Assembly: GCA_022844275.1 (NCBI GenBank)
Contig: JALHMB010000005.1
Coordinates: 372,001 to 436,000, forward strand
Direction of reading: 5' to 3'
DNA length: 64,000 bases
DNA from: Hyphomicrobiaceae bacterium
GTDB lineage: Bacteria > Pseudomonadota > Alphaproteobacteria > Rhizobiales > Hyphomicrobiaceae
A model generated the notes under the pieces. It worked only from the letters and a program-made list of their open reading frames with translations. It was not told the DNA's origin and did no database searches. The position numbers and the translations under genes were made by a program. Every line of letters begins with the position of its first letter. Position 1 is the stretch's first letter. Below are positions 57,208 to 64,000 of this stretch, piece after piece.

Positions 57208-58002
57208 ATGGATCTCGGTACGACCAAGATGCTTGCGCGCAAGGAAGGTGGGATCGGTTGGATGGTCTTCAACCAGCCCGAGAAGCGCAACGCCGTGTCC
57301 TACGAGATGTGGGTCGCGATCCCGAAGATCATCGCCGACTTCGAAGCCGATCCGGCCGTGCGCGTGATCGTGCTGACGGGGGCCGGCGACAAAGCCTTCG
57401 TCTCGGGTGCCGATATCTCCGAGTTCGATAAGAAGCGGGACCGCGAGGAGACCATCAAGGTCTATGACAAGGCCGGCTCCACGGCGCAGGCGGCGATCGC
57501 CAACGTGAGCAAGCCGACGATCGCCATGATTCGTGGCCTCTGCGTCGGCGGCGGCGTCGCGATCGCGCTCAATACCGACATTCGCATCTGTGGACACGAC
57601 AGCTTCTTCGCGGTGCCGGCGGCGCGCCTGGGGCTCGGTTACCGGGCTTCCGGAATCAAACGCCTCGTCGACATCGTGGGCCCGGCTTTTGCCAAGGAGA
57701 TCTTCTTTACTGCGAACCGCTTCACGGCCGACGACGCGCGCATCATGGGGCTCGTCAATCGCGTGGTGCCGGTCGAAGAGCTCGAAGTCTACGTGCGCAA
57801 GTACGCAGCCACGATCGCGGACAACGCACCGCTGACGATCAAAGCTGCCAAGCTCGCCATTCACGCCGCGACGCAGGATGCAGACAAACGCGATACGGCC
57901 ACGCTCGAGGCCGCCATCGATGCCTGCTTCGCCAGCGAGGACTATGTCGAAGGCCGCCGCGCCTTCATGGAGAAGCGTCGCCCCGCGTTCAAGGGCCGGT
58001 AG
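57208..58002 (+). CDS. Crotonase-superfamily (enoyl-CoA hydratase-like) protein with both catalytic glutamates replaced
   Basis: The 264-residue protein has the crotonase fold with oxyanion-hole blocks KAFVSGADISEF and RGLCVGGGVAIALNTDIRI. Aligned without gaps to classical enoyl-CoA hydratase, the positions of Glu144 (GGGCEL) and Glu164 (PE) are both Ala (GGGVAI and VPAARLG). A hydratase reaction is therefore unlikely; another acyl-CoA chemistry or a binding role is possible. ATG 57208 has a GGAGA ribosome-binding site. A nitronate-monooxygenase-like gene follows 19 bp later. Confidence 0.85.
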   Translation: MDLGTTKMLARKEGGIGWMVFNQPEKRNAVSYEMWVAIPKIIADFEADPAVRVIVLTGAGDKAFVSGADISEFDKKRDREETIKVYDKAGSTAQAAIANVSKPTIAMIRGLCVGGGVAIALNTDIRICGHDSFFAVPAARLGLGYRASGIKRLVDIVGPAFAKEIFFTANRFTADDARIMGLVNRVVPVEELEVYVRKYAATIADNAPLTIKAAKLAIHAATQDADKRDTATLEAAIDACFASEDYVEGRRAFMEKRRPAFKGR

Positions 58003-58021
58003 GTGGACCGGAGGCATGTGG

Positions 58022-58996
58022 ATGCGCATCGAAACGCGACTGACACAGCGGCTCGGGATCAGACATCCCATCATACTGGCGCCCATGGACCCGGTCGCCG
58101 GAGGGAAACTCGCGAGCGCCGTCGCGCGTGCCGGCGGACTCGGCTTGGTCGGTGGTGGCTACGGCGATGCCGAGCGGATCGAGCGCGAATTCCGCGAATC
58201 CGGCAACGAGCGGGTCGGCGGTGGATTTATCACGTGGTCTTTGGCGAAAGCACCGCATCTCCTAGGATTGATGCTCTCGCACAAGCCGGTAGCCGTGTTT
58301 CTCTCATTCGGCGATCCGAGGCCGTTCGCGCCCGAAATCAAGGCCACGGGTGCTCTGCTCCTGTGTCAGATCCAGTCGCGCCAGGACTGCCTGGAGGCCA
58401 TCGAGGCAGGTGCAGATGTGATTGTCGCGCAAGGGGCGGAAGCAGGAGGCCACGGTGTGCGTCGGGCGACGATGACGCTGGTACCGGAGATCGCGGACCT
58501 GCTGGCGCGCGAGGCGCCGGAGACCTTGCTGTGTGCCTCCGGCGGGATCGCGGATGGACGCGGCCTTGCGGCCGCGCTGGCGCTTGGCGCAGACGGCGTC
58601 GTTGTCGGCACGCGCTTCTGGGCAGCCGAGGAGGCGGTGGTTCATCCGAGCATGCACGCCGCCGGTTTGGCCGCGACCGGCGACGACACTATACGAACGA
58701 CGGTGACCGATATCGTGCGGGAGAAGGATTGGCCCGAGCGCTATACGACGCGCATCATGCGCAATGCCTTCACCGAACAGTGGCACGGCCGAGAAGGCGA
58801 GCTGTTGGCGCAGAAACCCGCAGAGATGGCGCGCTTCCAGACGGCCGTGGCAGCAGGAGATGCAACGATTGCCGGCCTTGTTGCCGGTGAGGGGTTGGGC
58901 CTTATCGATACCGTCGAACCAGCCGAGAAGATCATCTCGCGCATGGTTCACGAGGCCGCAGACATTCTCAAGTCGACGGCGCGCCAGGTAAGATAG
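58022..58996 (+). CDS. Nitronate monooxygenase-like FMN protein
   Basis: The 324-residue TIM-barrel protein belongs to the 2-nitropropane dioxygenase/nitronate monooxygenase family. Landmarks are LGIRHPIILAPMDPVAGGKLASAVA at the start, VIVAQGAEAGGHGV with the conserved glycines and histidine, LLCASGGIADGRGLAAALALGADGVVVGTRF, and the FMN-binding region. GGAGG at 58010-58014 favours ATG 58022 (MRIETRLTQ). It could oxidise nitronates or act as an enoyl-reductase-like flavin enzyme. Its stop abuts that of the aldo/keto reductase gene. Confidence 0.85.
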   Translation: MRIETRLTQRLGIRHPIILAPMDPVAGGKLASAVARAGGLGLVGGGYGDAERIEREFRESGNERVGGGFITWSLAKAPHLLGLMLSHKPVAVFLSFGDPRPFAPEIKATGALLLCQIQSRQDCLEAIEAGADVIVAQGAEAGGHGVRRATMTLVPEIADLLAREAPETLLCASGGIADGRGLAAALALGADGVVVGTRFWAAEEAVVHPSMHAAGLAATGDDTIRTTVTDIVREKDWPERYTTRIMRNAFTEQWHGREGELLAQKPAEMARFQTAVAAGDATIAGLVAGEGLGLIDTVEPAEKIISRMVHEAADILKSTARQVR

Positions 58997-60016
58997 CTAC
59001 GCGGACTTCGCGAAGCGGCCTTCGATCGGATAGCCGGGATCCGTATAGCCCGGCGATGAGGGATGTCCCGGCCGGACGAGGCTGTCGACCAGCGCTTCGT
59101 CATCCTTCGTCCACACGTAGTCGAGCGCGCCAGGGTAGTTGGCCCATTGCTCGAAGGTGCGCGGGCCCGCGATCACCGATGACACCGCTGAATTGTTCAG
59201 CACCCATGCCACGGCGAAGTGGATGAGGCTCACGCCCTTGGCATCGCAGTGTGCCTTGAGCTTCGCCGCGACGGCGAGCGACTCGGGCCGCCACTCCGTC
59301 TCCAGCATGCGCTTGTCGTTGCGGCCGGCGCGCGTATCGGGTGGGGCATTGCTGCCCGGCTGATACTTGCCCGAGAGCACGCCGCGCGCGATCGGGCTGT
59401 AGGAGGCAACGCCGAGGCCGTATGCGCGGGCGGCAGGCAACACCTCCACCTCTGGCATCCGATTCATGATGTTATAGTAGGGCTGCAGCACGATCGGTGT
59501 CGGTGCTCCGACAGTCTTGCAGGCCGTATCGATAGCCGGAATGTGCCAGGCGCGCACATTGGAGAGGCCCCAGTAGCGGAGCTTGCCGGCGCGGATGAGG
59601 TCGCCGAAGGTCTCGGCCACGCTCTCCCACGGCACGCTCGAATCGACGCGATGGATGTACTCGATATCGATATGATCGGTGCCAAGGCGCTTCAGTGAGG
59701 CATCTACGGCTTCGACCATGTGCCGACGTGAGAGTCCGCGATCGTTCGGGCCCGGCCCGGTCGGCTGCGCGAGCTTGCTAGCGAGGATCCATTGGCTCCG
59801 CTTCGCCTTGATGATGCCGCCCGTCACTTCCTCCGAGCGACCTTTCTCATAGACATTGGCCGTGTCGATGAAATTGACTCCGGAGTCGGCGGCATGATCG
59901 GCTATGCGCTGGGCTTCGGGCTCAGTGGTCGGGCCGCCGAACATCATCGTACCGAGGCAGAGCTCGGATACCTTCAGCCCGCTGCGTCCGAGCGTGCGAT
60001 AGCGCATGGCGGTCAT
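58997..60016 (-). CDS. Aldo/keto reductase
   Basis: The 339-residue NADPH-dependent reductase has the AKR tetrad: D in FIDTANVY, Y in the same block, K in ILASKLAQ and H in IEYIHRVDSS. Start MTAMRYRTLGRSGLKVSELCLG is typical of the AKR11/12-like (YajO/yeast Gcy) group. A GGAG ribosome-binding site about 6 bp upstream supports ATG 60016, with an alternative ATG at 60007. Physiological substrate unknown. Confidence 0.9.
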   Translation of the reverse strand: MTAMRYRTLGRSGLKVSELCLGTMMFGGPTTEPEAQRIADHAADSGVNFIDTANVYEKGRSEEVTGGIIKAKRSQWILASKLAQPTGPGPNDRGLSRRHMVEAVDASLKRLGTDHIDIEYIHRVDSSVPWESVAETFGDLIRAGKLRYWGLSNVRAWHIPAIDTACKTVGAPTPIVLQPYYNIMNRMPEVEVLPAARAYGLGVASYSPIARGVLSGKYQPGSNAPPDTRAGRNDKRMLETEWRPESLAVAAKLKAHCDAKGVSLIHFAVAWVLNNSAVSSVIAGPRTFEQWANYPGALDYVWTKDDEALVDSLVRPGHPSSPGYTDPGYPIEGRFAKSA

Positions 60017-60088
60017 AGTGTGCTCCTGCCTTCCGAGACCTCGTATGCGGCGATCATGGCCGCGGTGTCGAACCGGCGCAAGCGTGCT

Positions 60089-60919
60089 TCATCCCTTCGG
60101 TTTCGCCGTTTCGCCAAAGACATGCTCGGCGCCAGGGAAGCGGCGCTCGCGAACCTCGGTGGCATAGGCGGAGATGGCGGCGTCTGCATTGCGCCCGAGT
60201 TCGGCATAGCGCTTGACGAACTTCGGTCGGAAATCGGTGAAGACACCGAGCATGTCATCGATCACGAGGATCTGCCCATCGCATGCTGGTGAGGCTCCGA
60301 TGCCGATGGTCGGAATGGCGACGGTGTCGGTTATGGTGCGCGCGAGCGGCTCGGTGACCTTCTCGAGTACGACGCTGAAGGCTCCGGCTTCGCTGACGGC
60401 CTTGGAGTCCCGGAGGATTTGCTCGGCACCGGCACCGCGACCCTGCACCTTGTAGCCGCCGAAAGTGTTGACCGCCTGCGGTGTCAAGCCGACGTGGGCC
60501 ATGACGGGAATGCCGCGGCGTGTCAGAAAGCGGATGGTTTCGGCCATGCTCTCGCCGCCCTCGAGCTTGACGGCACCACAGCTCGTTTCGGCCATGACGC
60601 GCGCGGCGCTGCGGAAGGCTTGCTCGGTGCTCTCTTCATAAGAGCCGAACGGCAGATCCACGACGACGAGCGCGCGCCCGGCGCCGCGATGCACGGCCTG
60701 GCCGTGCATGATCATCATGTCGAGTGTGACGCCGACGGTCGACGGCAGGCCATGCAGGACCATGCCGACGCTGTCGCCGACGAGGATCAGATCGCAGTGG
60801 CGATCGACGATCCGTGCGATGGGGGTTGTGTAAGCTGTGAGGCAGGCGATCGGTGCACCGCCCTTGCGCGAAAGGATATCGGGCGGGGTGAGAGCCTTAC
60901 TGATGGATGTTGCGCTCAT
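60089..60919 (-). CDS. panB: 3-methyl-2-oxobutanoate hydroxymethyltransferase
   Basis: PanB makes ketopantoate from 2-oxoisovalerate and 5,10-methylene-THF, the first step of pantothenate synthesis. The 276-residue protein has the metal-binding [32 protein letters not shown] and [17 protein letters not shown], and [18 protein letters not shown] 60919 ([15 protein letters not shown]) is chosen because the frame remains open far upstream without homology. No panC is adjacent. Confidence 0.94.
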   Translation of the reverse strand: MSATSISKALTPPDILSRKGGAPIACLTAYTTPIARIVDRHCDLILVGDSVGMVLHGLPSTVGVTLDMMIMHGQAVHRGAGRALVVVDLPFGSYEESTEQAFRSAARVMAETSCGAVKLEGGESMAETIRFLTRRGIPVMAHVGLTPQAVNTFGGYKVQGRGAGAEQILRDSKAVSEAGAFSVVLEKVTEPLARTITDTVAIPTIGIGASPACDGQILVIDDMLGVFTDFRPKFVKRYAELGRNADAAISAYATEVRERRFPGAEHVFGETAKPKG

Positions 60920-61092
60920 GGCTGTCTCATTGTGTTGGGGAGGGGCCAAGAAAGGCCGGTTGGCGCATGTTCTACTCGTTAAGGTCGACGATCGAAACCG
61001 GACAGATTTCGGCGCCCTCCTGTACGCGGCGACTATCCGATATGCGGTAAACGCGCGTAGCCTATCGGGGGGGCCTCGGAGACGGGACGGTA

Positions 61093-62364
61093 GTGGATAC
61101 ATTCGAGCTTTTTCAGCGGCTTTCAGTGGCTCTGGCGGTCGGTCTGCTGATTGGCCTCGAGCGCGGTTGGCGTGAGCGGAAGGAGGGGGAGGGCGGTCGA
61201 ACGGCCGGCCTCAGGACGTTTGCGCTCAGCGGTCTGCTGGGCGGCGTCTGGGCTGCGATCGCGAAGGCGGCCGGGGATGGTGGCGGTGCGATCGCCTTGG
61301 GCCTCGCCTTCGCCGTTCATGCCGCGATCCTCGCCGTTTTCCGCTATCGGGAGAATGTGCGCGACGGGACTTTCGGGGCGACAACGATCGTCGCTGCGAT
61401 GCTGACGTTCGCGCTTGGCGCTCTGGCTGTATTCGGCCCCATCGAAGCCGCGGCCGCAGGCGGCGTCGCAACGGCTGGTCTGCTCGCCTGGAAATCGGTC
61501 CTGCACCAGTGGCTCCAACGCATGACCCGCGAGGAGCTGCGCTCGGGTCTCGTCCTGCTGGCAATGACCTTCATTCTGCTGCCGCTGCTGCCCCAACGGA
61601 CGGTCGACCCCTGGGATGCGCTGAACCCCTACGAGATCTGGTTGATGACGATCATGATCGCGTTCATCAGCTTCGTTGGTTACGTCGCGGTCAAGCTTAC
61701 GGGCGACAGACACGGCATAGCGATCACCGGCATCGCCGGGGGACTGGCTTCGTCTACTGCCGTCACGATGACGCTCGCCCAGGTGGCACGCGAGAATCCG
61801 GAGCAACGGACACTGTTGACTGCAGGCGTTCTGCTCGCGAGCGCGGTGATGTCGGGACGCGTGCTGGCGATCGCAGGGGTGATCAATCCCAGCCTGCTCA
61901 CGGCGATCGCGCTGCCGATCGGCGCCATCGGCGCGGTGCTGGCGTGCGGGGCCGTCGTACTGATGTGGCGCAGTGCCGACGGTGAAGTGGGCGACGGGAC
62001 GGCCATCACGCTCAAGAATCCGTTCGAGCTTGCGACGGTGCTGAAATTCGGCGCTGTTCTCGCGATCGTGCTACTGGCGACAAAGCTCCTCACGGGCGCT
62101 GTCGGCGCCGCAGGGGCCTATCTCGTGGCGGCGGTATCGGGAGTAGCCGACGTCGATGCGGTGACACTGTCGATGGCGCGCGGTGCCGGCGGCGATGCGG
62201 CCATCGCGGCGATCGCCATCTTCATCGCCGTGGCGGTGAATACGGTGTCCAAGACGATGATGGCGTGGTGGATCGGTGGCGCGGGCATGGGCCGGCTCAT
62301 GGCCGTGGTTTCGGCGCTTGCCGTGGTTGCGGGCGCTGTCGCTCTTCTTCTAAGTGGCGCCTGA
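61093..62364 (+). CDS. MgtC/SapB-like N-domain with DUF4010 membrane protein
   Basis: The 423-residue integral membrane protein starts [30 protein letters not shown], the MgtC/SapB-like N-terminal domain, followed by a multi-segment DUF4010 domain ([29 protein letters not shown]). Such proteins are common and their function is unsettled, although MgtC-related proteins are linked to ion or membrane-potential homeostasis. It starts with GTG at 61093. Its end overlaps the end of the convergent dehydrogenase gene by 15 bp. Confidence 0.8.
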   Translation: MDTFELFQRLSVALAVGLLIGLERGWRERKEGEGGRTAGLRTFALSGLLGGVWAAIAKAAGDGGGAIALGLAFAVHAAILAVFRYRENVRDGTFGATTIVAAMLTFALGALAVFGPIEAAAAGGVATAGLLAWKSVLHQWLQRMTREELRSGLVLLAMTFILLPLLPQRTVDPWDALNPYEIWLMTIMIAFISFVGYVAVKLTGDRHGIAITGIAGGLASSTAVTMTLAQVARENPEQRTLLTAGVLLASAVMSGRVLAIAGVINPSLLTAIALPIGAIGAVLACGAVVLMWRSADGEVGDGTAITLKNPFELATVLKFGAVLAIVLLATKLLTGAVGAAGAYLVAAVSGVADVDAVTLSMARGAGGDAAIAAIAIFIAVAVNTVSKTMMAWWIGGAGMGRLMAVVSALAVVAGAVALLLSGA

Positions 62365-63411
62365 ATACCTGATGACCGGTGCGAGGGCCGCGGCGCCGGG
62401 CGCGAGAATGCGTGGCAGCGCGACGGGCGCATCATCGAAGGCAATCTCGTCGGCGACGAGCGCGTCGAGGGTCGGATCGGCAAGCAGCGCGAGCGCCTTC
62501 TCCATGCGGCGTCGGTAGCTCCAGCGCGGGCGGTGACCCGGTGAGACCTGGCCGACCTGAGTCGATTGCAGACGCAGCCGCTGACTGTGAAAGGCGCCGC
62601 CGAGCGGGGCCGGTACATCCTTTTCGCCGTACCAGGAGAGTTCGACGACAGTCGCCTCGAGGCCTGCGCAGGCAATGGCGGTCGCAAGACCCGCCGGCGA
62701 GGCGCTGCTGTGGAACACGACATCGGCATTACGCGGCGCATCGACGGGTGCTGAGAAGCGTGCGCCAAGGCTCGTCACGAAGCCGCTTCGATCGGCAACA
62801 TCAACGACGGTCACGTCGGCGCCGGGAAGGCGCGCTGTCAGATGCGCGACCAGAAGCCCGACAACCCCGGCCCCCACGATCACGATCCGATCGCCGGCAC
62901 TTGCGCCCGAATCCCAGACCGCATTGAGAGCCGTCTCCATGTTCGCGGCGAGCGTTGCGCGCCGCGGGGGCAAGCTATCCGGCAAAGGCACCAGCATTTC
63001 GACAGGCGCGATAAAGAGGTCCTGGTGCGGGTGCAAGCAAAAAACTTTGCGTCCTCTGAGGGCGTCAGGACCTTCTTCCACAGTGCCGGTCGTGCAATAG
63101 CCGTATTTGACTGGGAATGGAAACGCGCCCTCTTGCAGGGGCGCGCGCATGCGTTCCCATTCCTGCTGACCGACGGCACCACTGATGACCAGTCGCTCGG
63201 TACCGCGGCTGATACCGCTGAATGCCGTCCGCACGAGGGCCTGGCCGGCTCCGACCGGCGGAAGCGCGCATGAGCGTATTTCCACCGCGCCCGGAGCCGT
63301 GTACCAGATGGCGCGGGCAGTACGATCAGGATCGGTTGGTCGGAACGAAGAGGCTGACGAGGCGTTCGCCAGAGGCGTGTCTCCCGCGGTATCTCTGGGC
63401 TTGTCAGCCAT
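62350..63411 (-). CDS. Zinc-type alcohol dehydrogenase superfamily (MDR) protein
   Basis: The 353-residue protein is a medium-chain dehydrogenase/reductase with the Rossmann block RIVIVGAGVVGLLVAHL and a GroES-like N-terminal part (GQALVRTAFSGISRGTERLV). The Cys-rich structural zinc loop is not evident, so it may be a zinc-free or catalytic-zinc-only member. ATG 63411 (MADKPRDTAGDTP) was chosen; a second in-frame start lies 42 bp upstream. Its substrate is unknown. Confidence 0.8.
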   Translation of the reverse strand: MADKPRDTAGDTPLANASSASSFRPTDPDRTARAIWYTAPGAVEIRSCALPPVGAGQALVRTAFSGISRGTERLVISGAVGQQEWERMRAPLQEGAFPFPVKYGYCTTGTVEEGPDALRGRKVFCLHPHQDLFIAPVEMLVPLPDSLPPRRATLAANMETALNAVWDSGASAGDRIVIVGAGVVGLLVAHLTARLPGADVTVVDVADRSGFVTSLGARFSAPVDAPRNADVVFHSSASPAGLATAIACAGLEATVVELSWYGEKDVPAPLGGAFHSQRLRLQSTQVGQVSPGHRPRWSYRRRMEKALALLADPTLDALVADEIAFDDAPVALPRILAPGAAALAPVIRYSGAT

Positions 63412-63480
63412 ATTCAAATCCGATCTGACGCGTCCCGCCCGTCGACCGGGCACTTCCTCAACATCTCAGCAAGCACAGCA

Positions 63481-64000
63481 ATGACCAACGACGTTGATAA
63501 TGCGGCACCGCGCGGCGCGAGCCTCGCAAGCGCTCAAAGCCTTAGCGTACCGACGGGCCTCCAGGCAAACGCGGAGCTTTCGCGGCGCCGCCTGATAATG
63601 GCGGTCCTCAACATCGTCACCTGGTTCGCCATGTTGTGGCTGGCGGCCAAAGTGCTCGGCGCGGGCGGCTGGACCGTGGTCGATATGATCATGTTCGTCT
63701 GCTTCGCGTTCGGCACGCCGTGGACGGTCGTCGGCTTCTGGAACTCTGTCATCGGCCTTTGGCTCCTGCATTTCCACAAGGACCCGATGGGCGCTGTCGC
63801 GCCCTATGCCGGTGCTGGCGATGTTCCAACGCCGATCACAATCAAGACGGCAGTGTTCATGACGCTCCGCAACGAGGACCCGGCGCGCGCCATTCGCCGT
63901 TTGCGCATCGTGAAAGAGAGTATCGACGCAACGGGCGAGGGTGCGGCCTTCAGCTACTTCGTGCTCTCCGATACCAATCGGCCGGAAGTGGCCGCGGCCG
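63481..64000 (+). CDS. mdoH: Glucans biosynthesis glucosyltransferase MdoH-like, N-terminal part (runs off right edge)
   Basis: From ATG 63481 the frame stays open to the window edge (173 residues). Two membrane segments occur near residues 39-60 and 68-90, and then comes the MdoH/OpgH-type block TAVFMTLRNEDPARAIRRL leading to a family-2 glycosyltransferase domain with FVLSDTNRPE. MdoH makes the glucose backbone of osmoregulated periplasmic glucans. The C-terminal glycosyltransferase domain is not visible. It is divergent from the dehydrogenase gene (69-bp gap). Confidence 0.8.
   Translation, partial: MTNDVDNAAPRGASLASAQSLSVPTGLQANAELSRRRLIMAVLNIVTWFAMLWLAAKVLGAGGWTVVDMIMFVCFAFGTPWTVVGFWNSVIGLWLLHFHKDPMGAVAPYAGAGDVPTPITIKTAVFMTLRNEDPARAIRRLRIVKESIDATGEGAAFSYFVLSDTNRPEVAAA

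Overview
The window is 64 kb of GC-rich DNA (about 60-65% by eye) with a dense, alternating-strand bacterial gene layout. Gene content points to an alphaproteobacterium of the Hyphomicrobiales/Rhizobiales type: an aerobic cobaltochelatase pair cobS-cobT behind a J-domain gene and bolA, the order rpsF-rpsR-DUF2232-rplI, a HrcA/CIRCE-controlled groESL, a heterotetrameric sarcosine oxidase operon, and a mesaconyl-CoA hydratase typical of the ethylmalonyl-CoA pathway. The genus cannot be decided from the sequence alone. No rRNA, tRNA, CRISPR array, prophage or complete insertion sequence was seen.

Layout. 1-6 kb: the 5' end of bolA (running off the left edge), a Crp/Fnr regulator, a J-domain protein, cobS-cobT closed by a clear terminator, and an exported phytase-like esterase. 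6-14 kb: soxBDAG on the minus strand, a divergent DUF2848 gene, an exported class-3 lipase, aat. 14-24 kb: a periplasmic amidase, then a peptide/nickel-type ABC transporter with two tandem paralogous binding proteins, two permeases and one double ATPase, then a membrane-anchored hydrolase. 24-32 kb: a small MoaD/ThiS-like protein and a three-subunit molybdenum hydroxylase, mesaconyl-CoA hydratase, gatC-gatA and a YbaK-type editing protein. 32-36 kb: an accessory-looking patch with an AT-richer RES-domain gene, a broken duplicate of a queuosine-precursor transporter gene, an ankyrin-repeat gene, the intact transporter and queF. 36-46 kb: pckA, cfa, the small ribosomal-protein cluster, groESL with CIRCE, and an aminotransferase. 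46-56 kb: a THI5-like binding protein, rnhB, moaB, an HNH protein, a HpcH/HpaI aldolase, a TauE-type permease, a frameshifted chaA, two L,D-transpeptidase paralogues and an NTF2-like protein. 56-64 kb: sucC without sucD, a crotonase-fold protein lacking both usual catalytic glutamates, a nitronate-monooxygenase-like protein, an aldo/keto reductase, panB, a MgtC/DUF4010 membrane protein, a zinc-type dehydrogenase and the start of an mdoH-like glucosyltransferase running off the right edge.

How the genes fit together. Sarcosine oxidase, the oligopeptide-type importer, the molybdenum hydroxylase, mesaconyl-CoA hydratase, PEP carboxykinase and succinyl-CoA synthetase suggest an aerobic heterotroph able to live on methylated amines or other small acids through acetyl-CoA. 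Two L,D-transpeptidases, an AMIN-domain amidase and mdoH point to active envelope remodelling.

The least explained signals are a family of about 75-bp nested palindromes ending in CTAG that sit in the gaps around the rpsF operon and groEL (with a relative near 49.7 kb), and the rearranged 32-35.3 kb patch. No obvious new defence or biosynthetic system was found.
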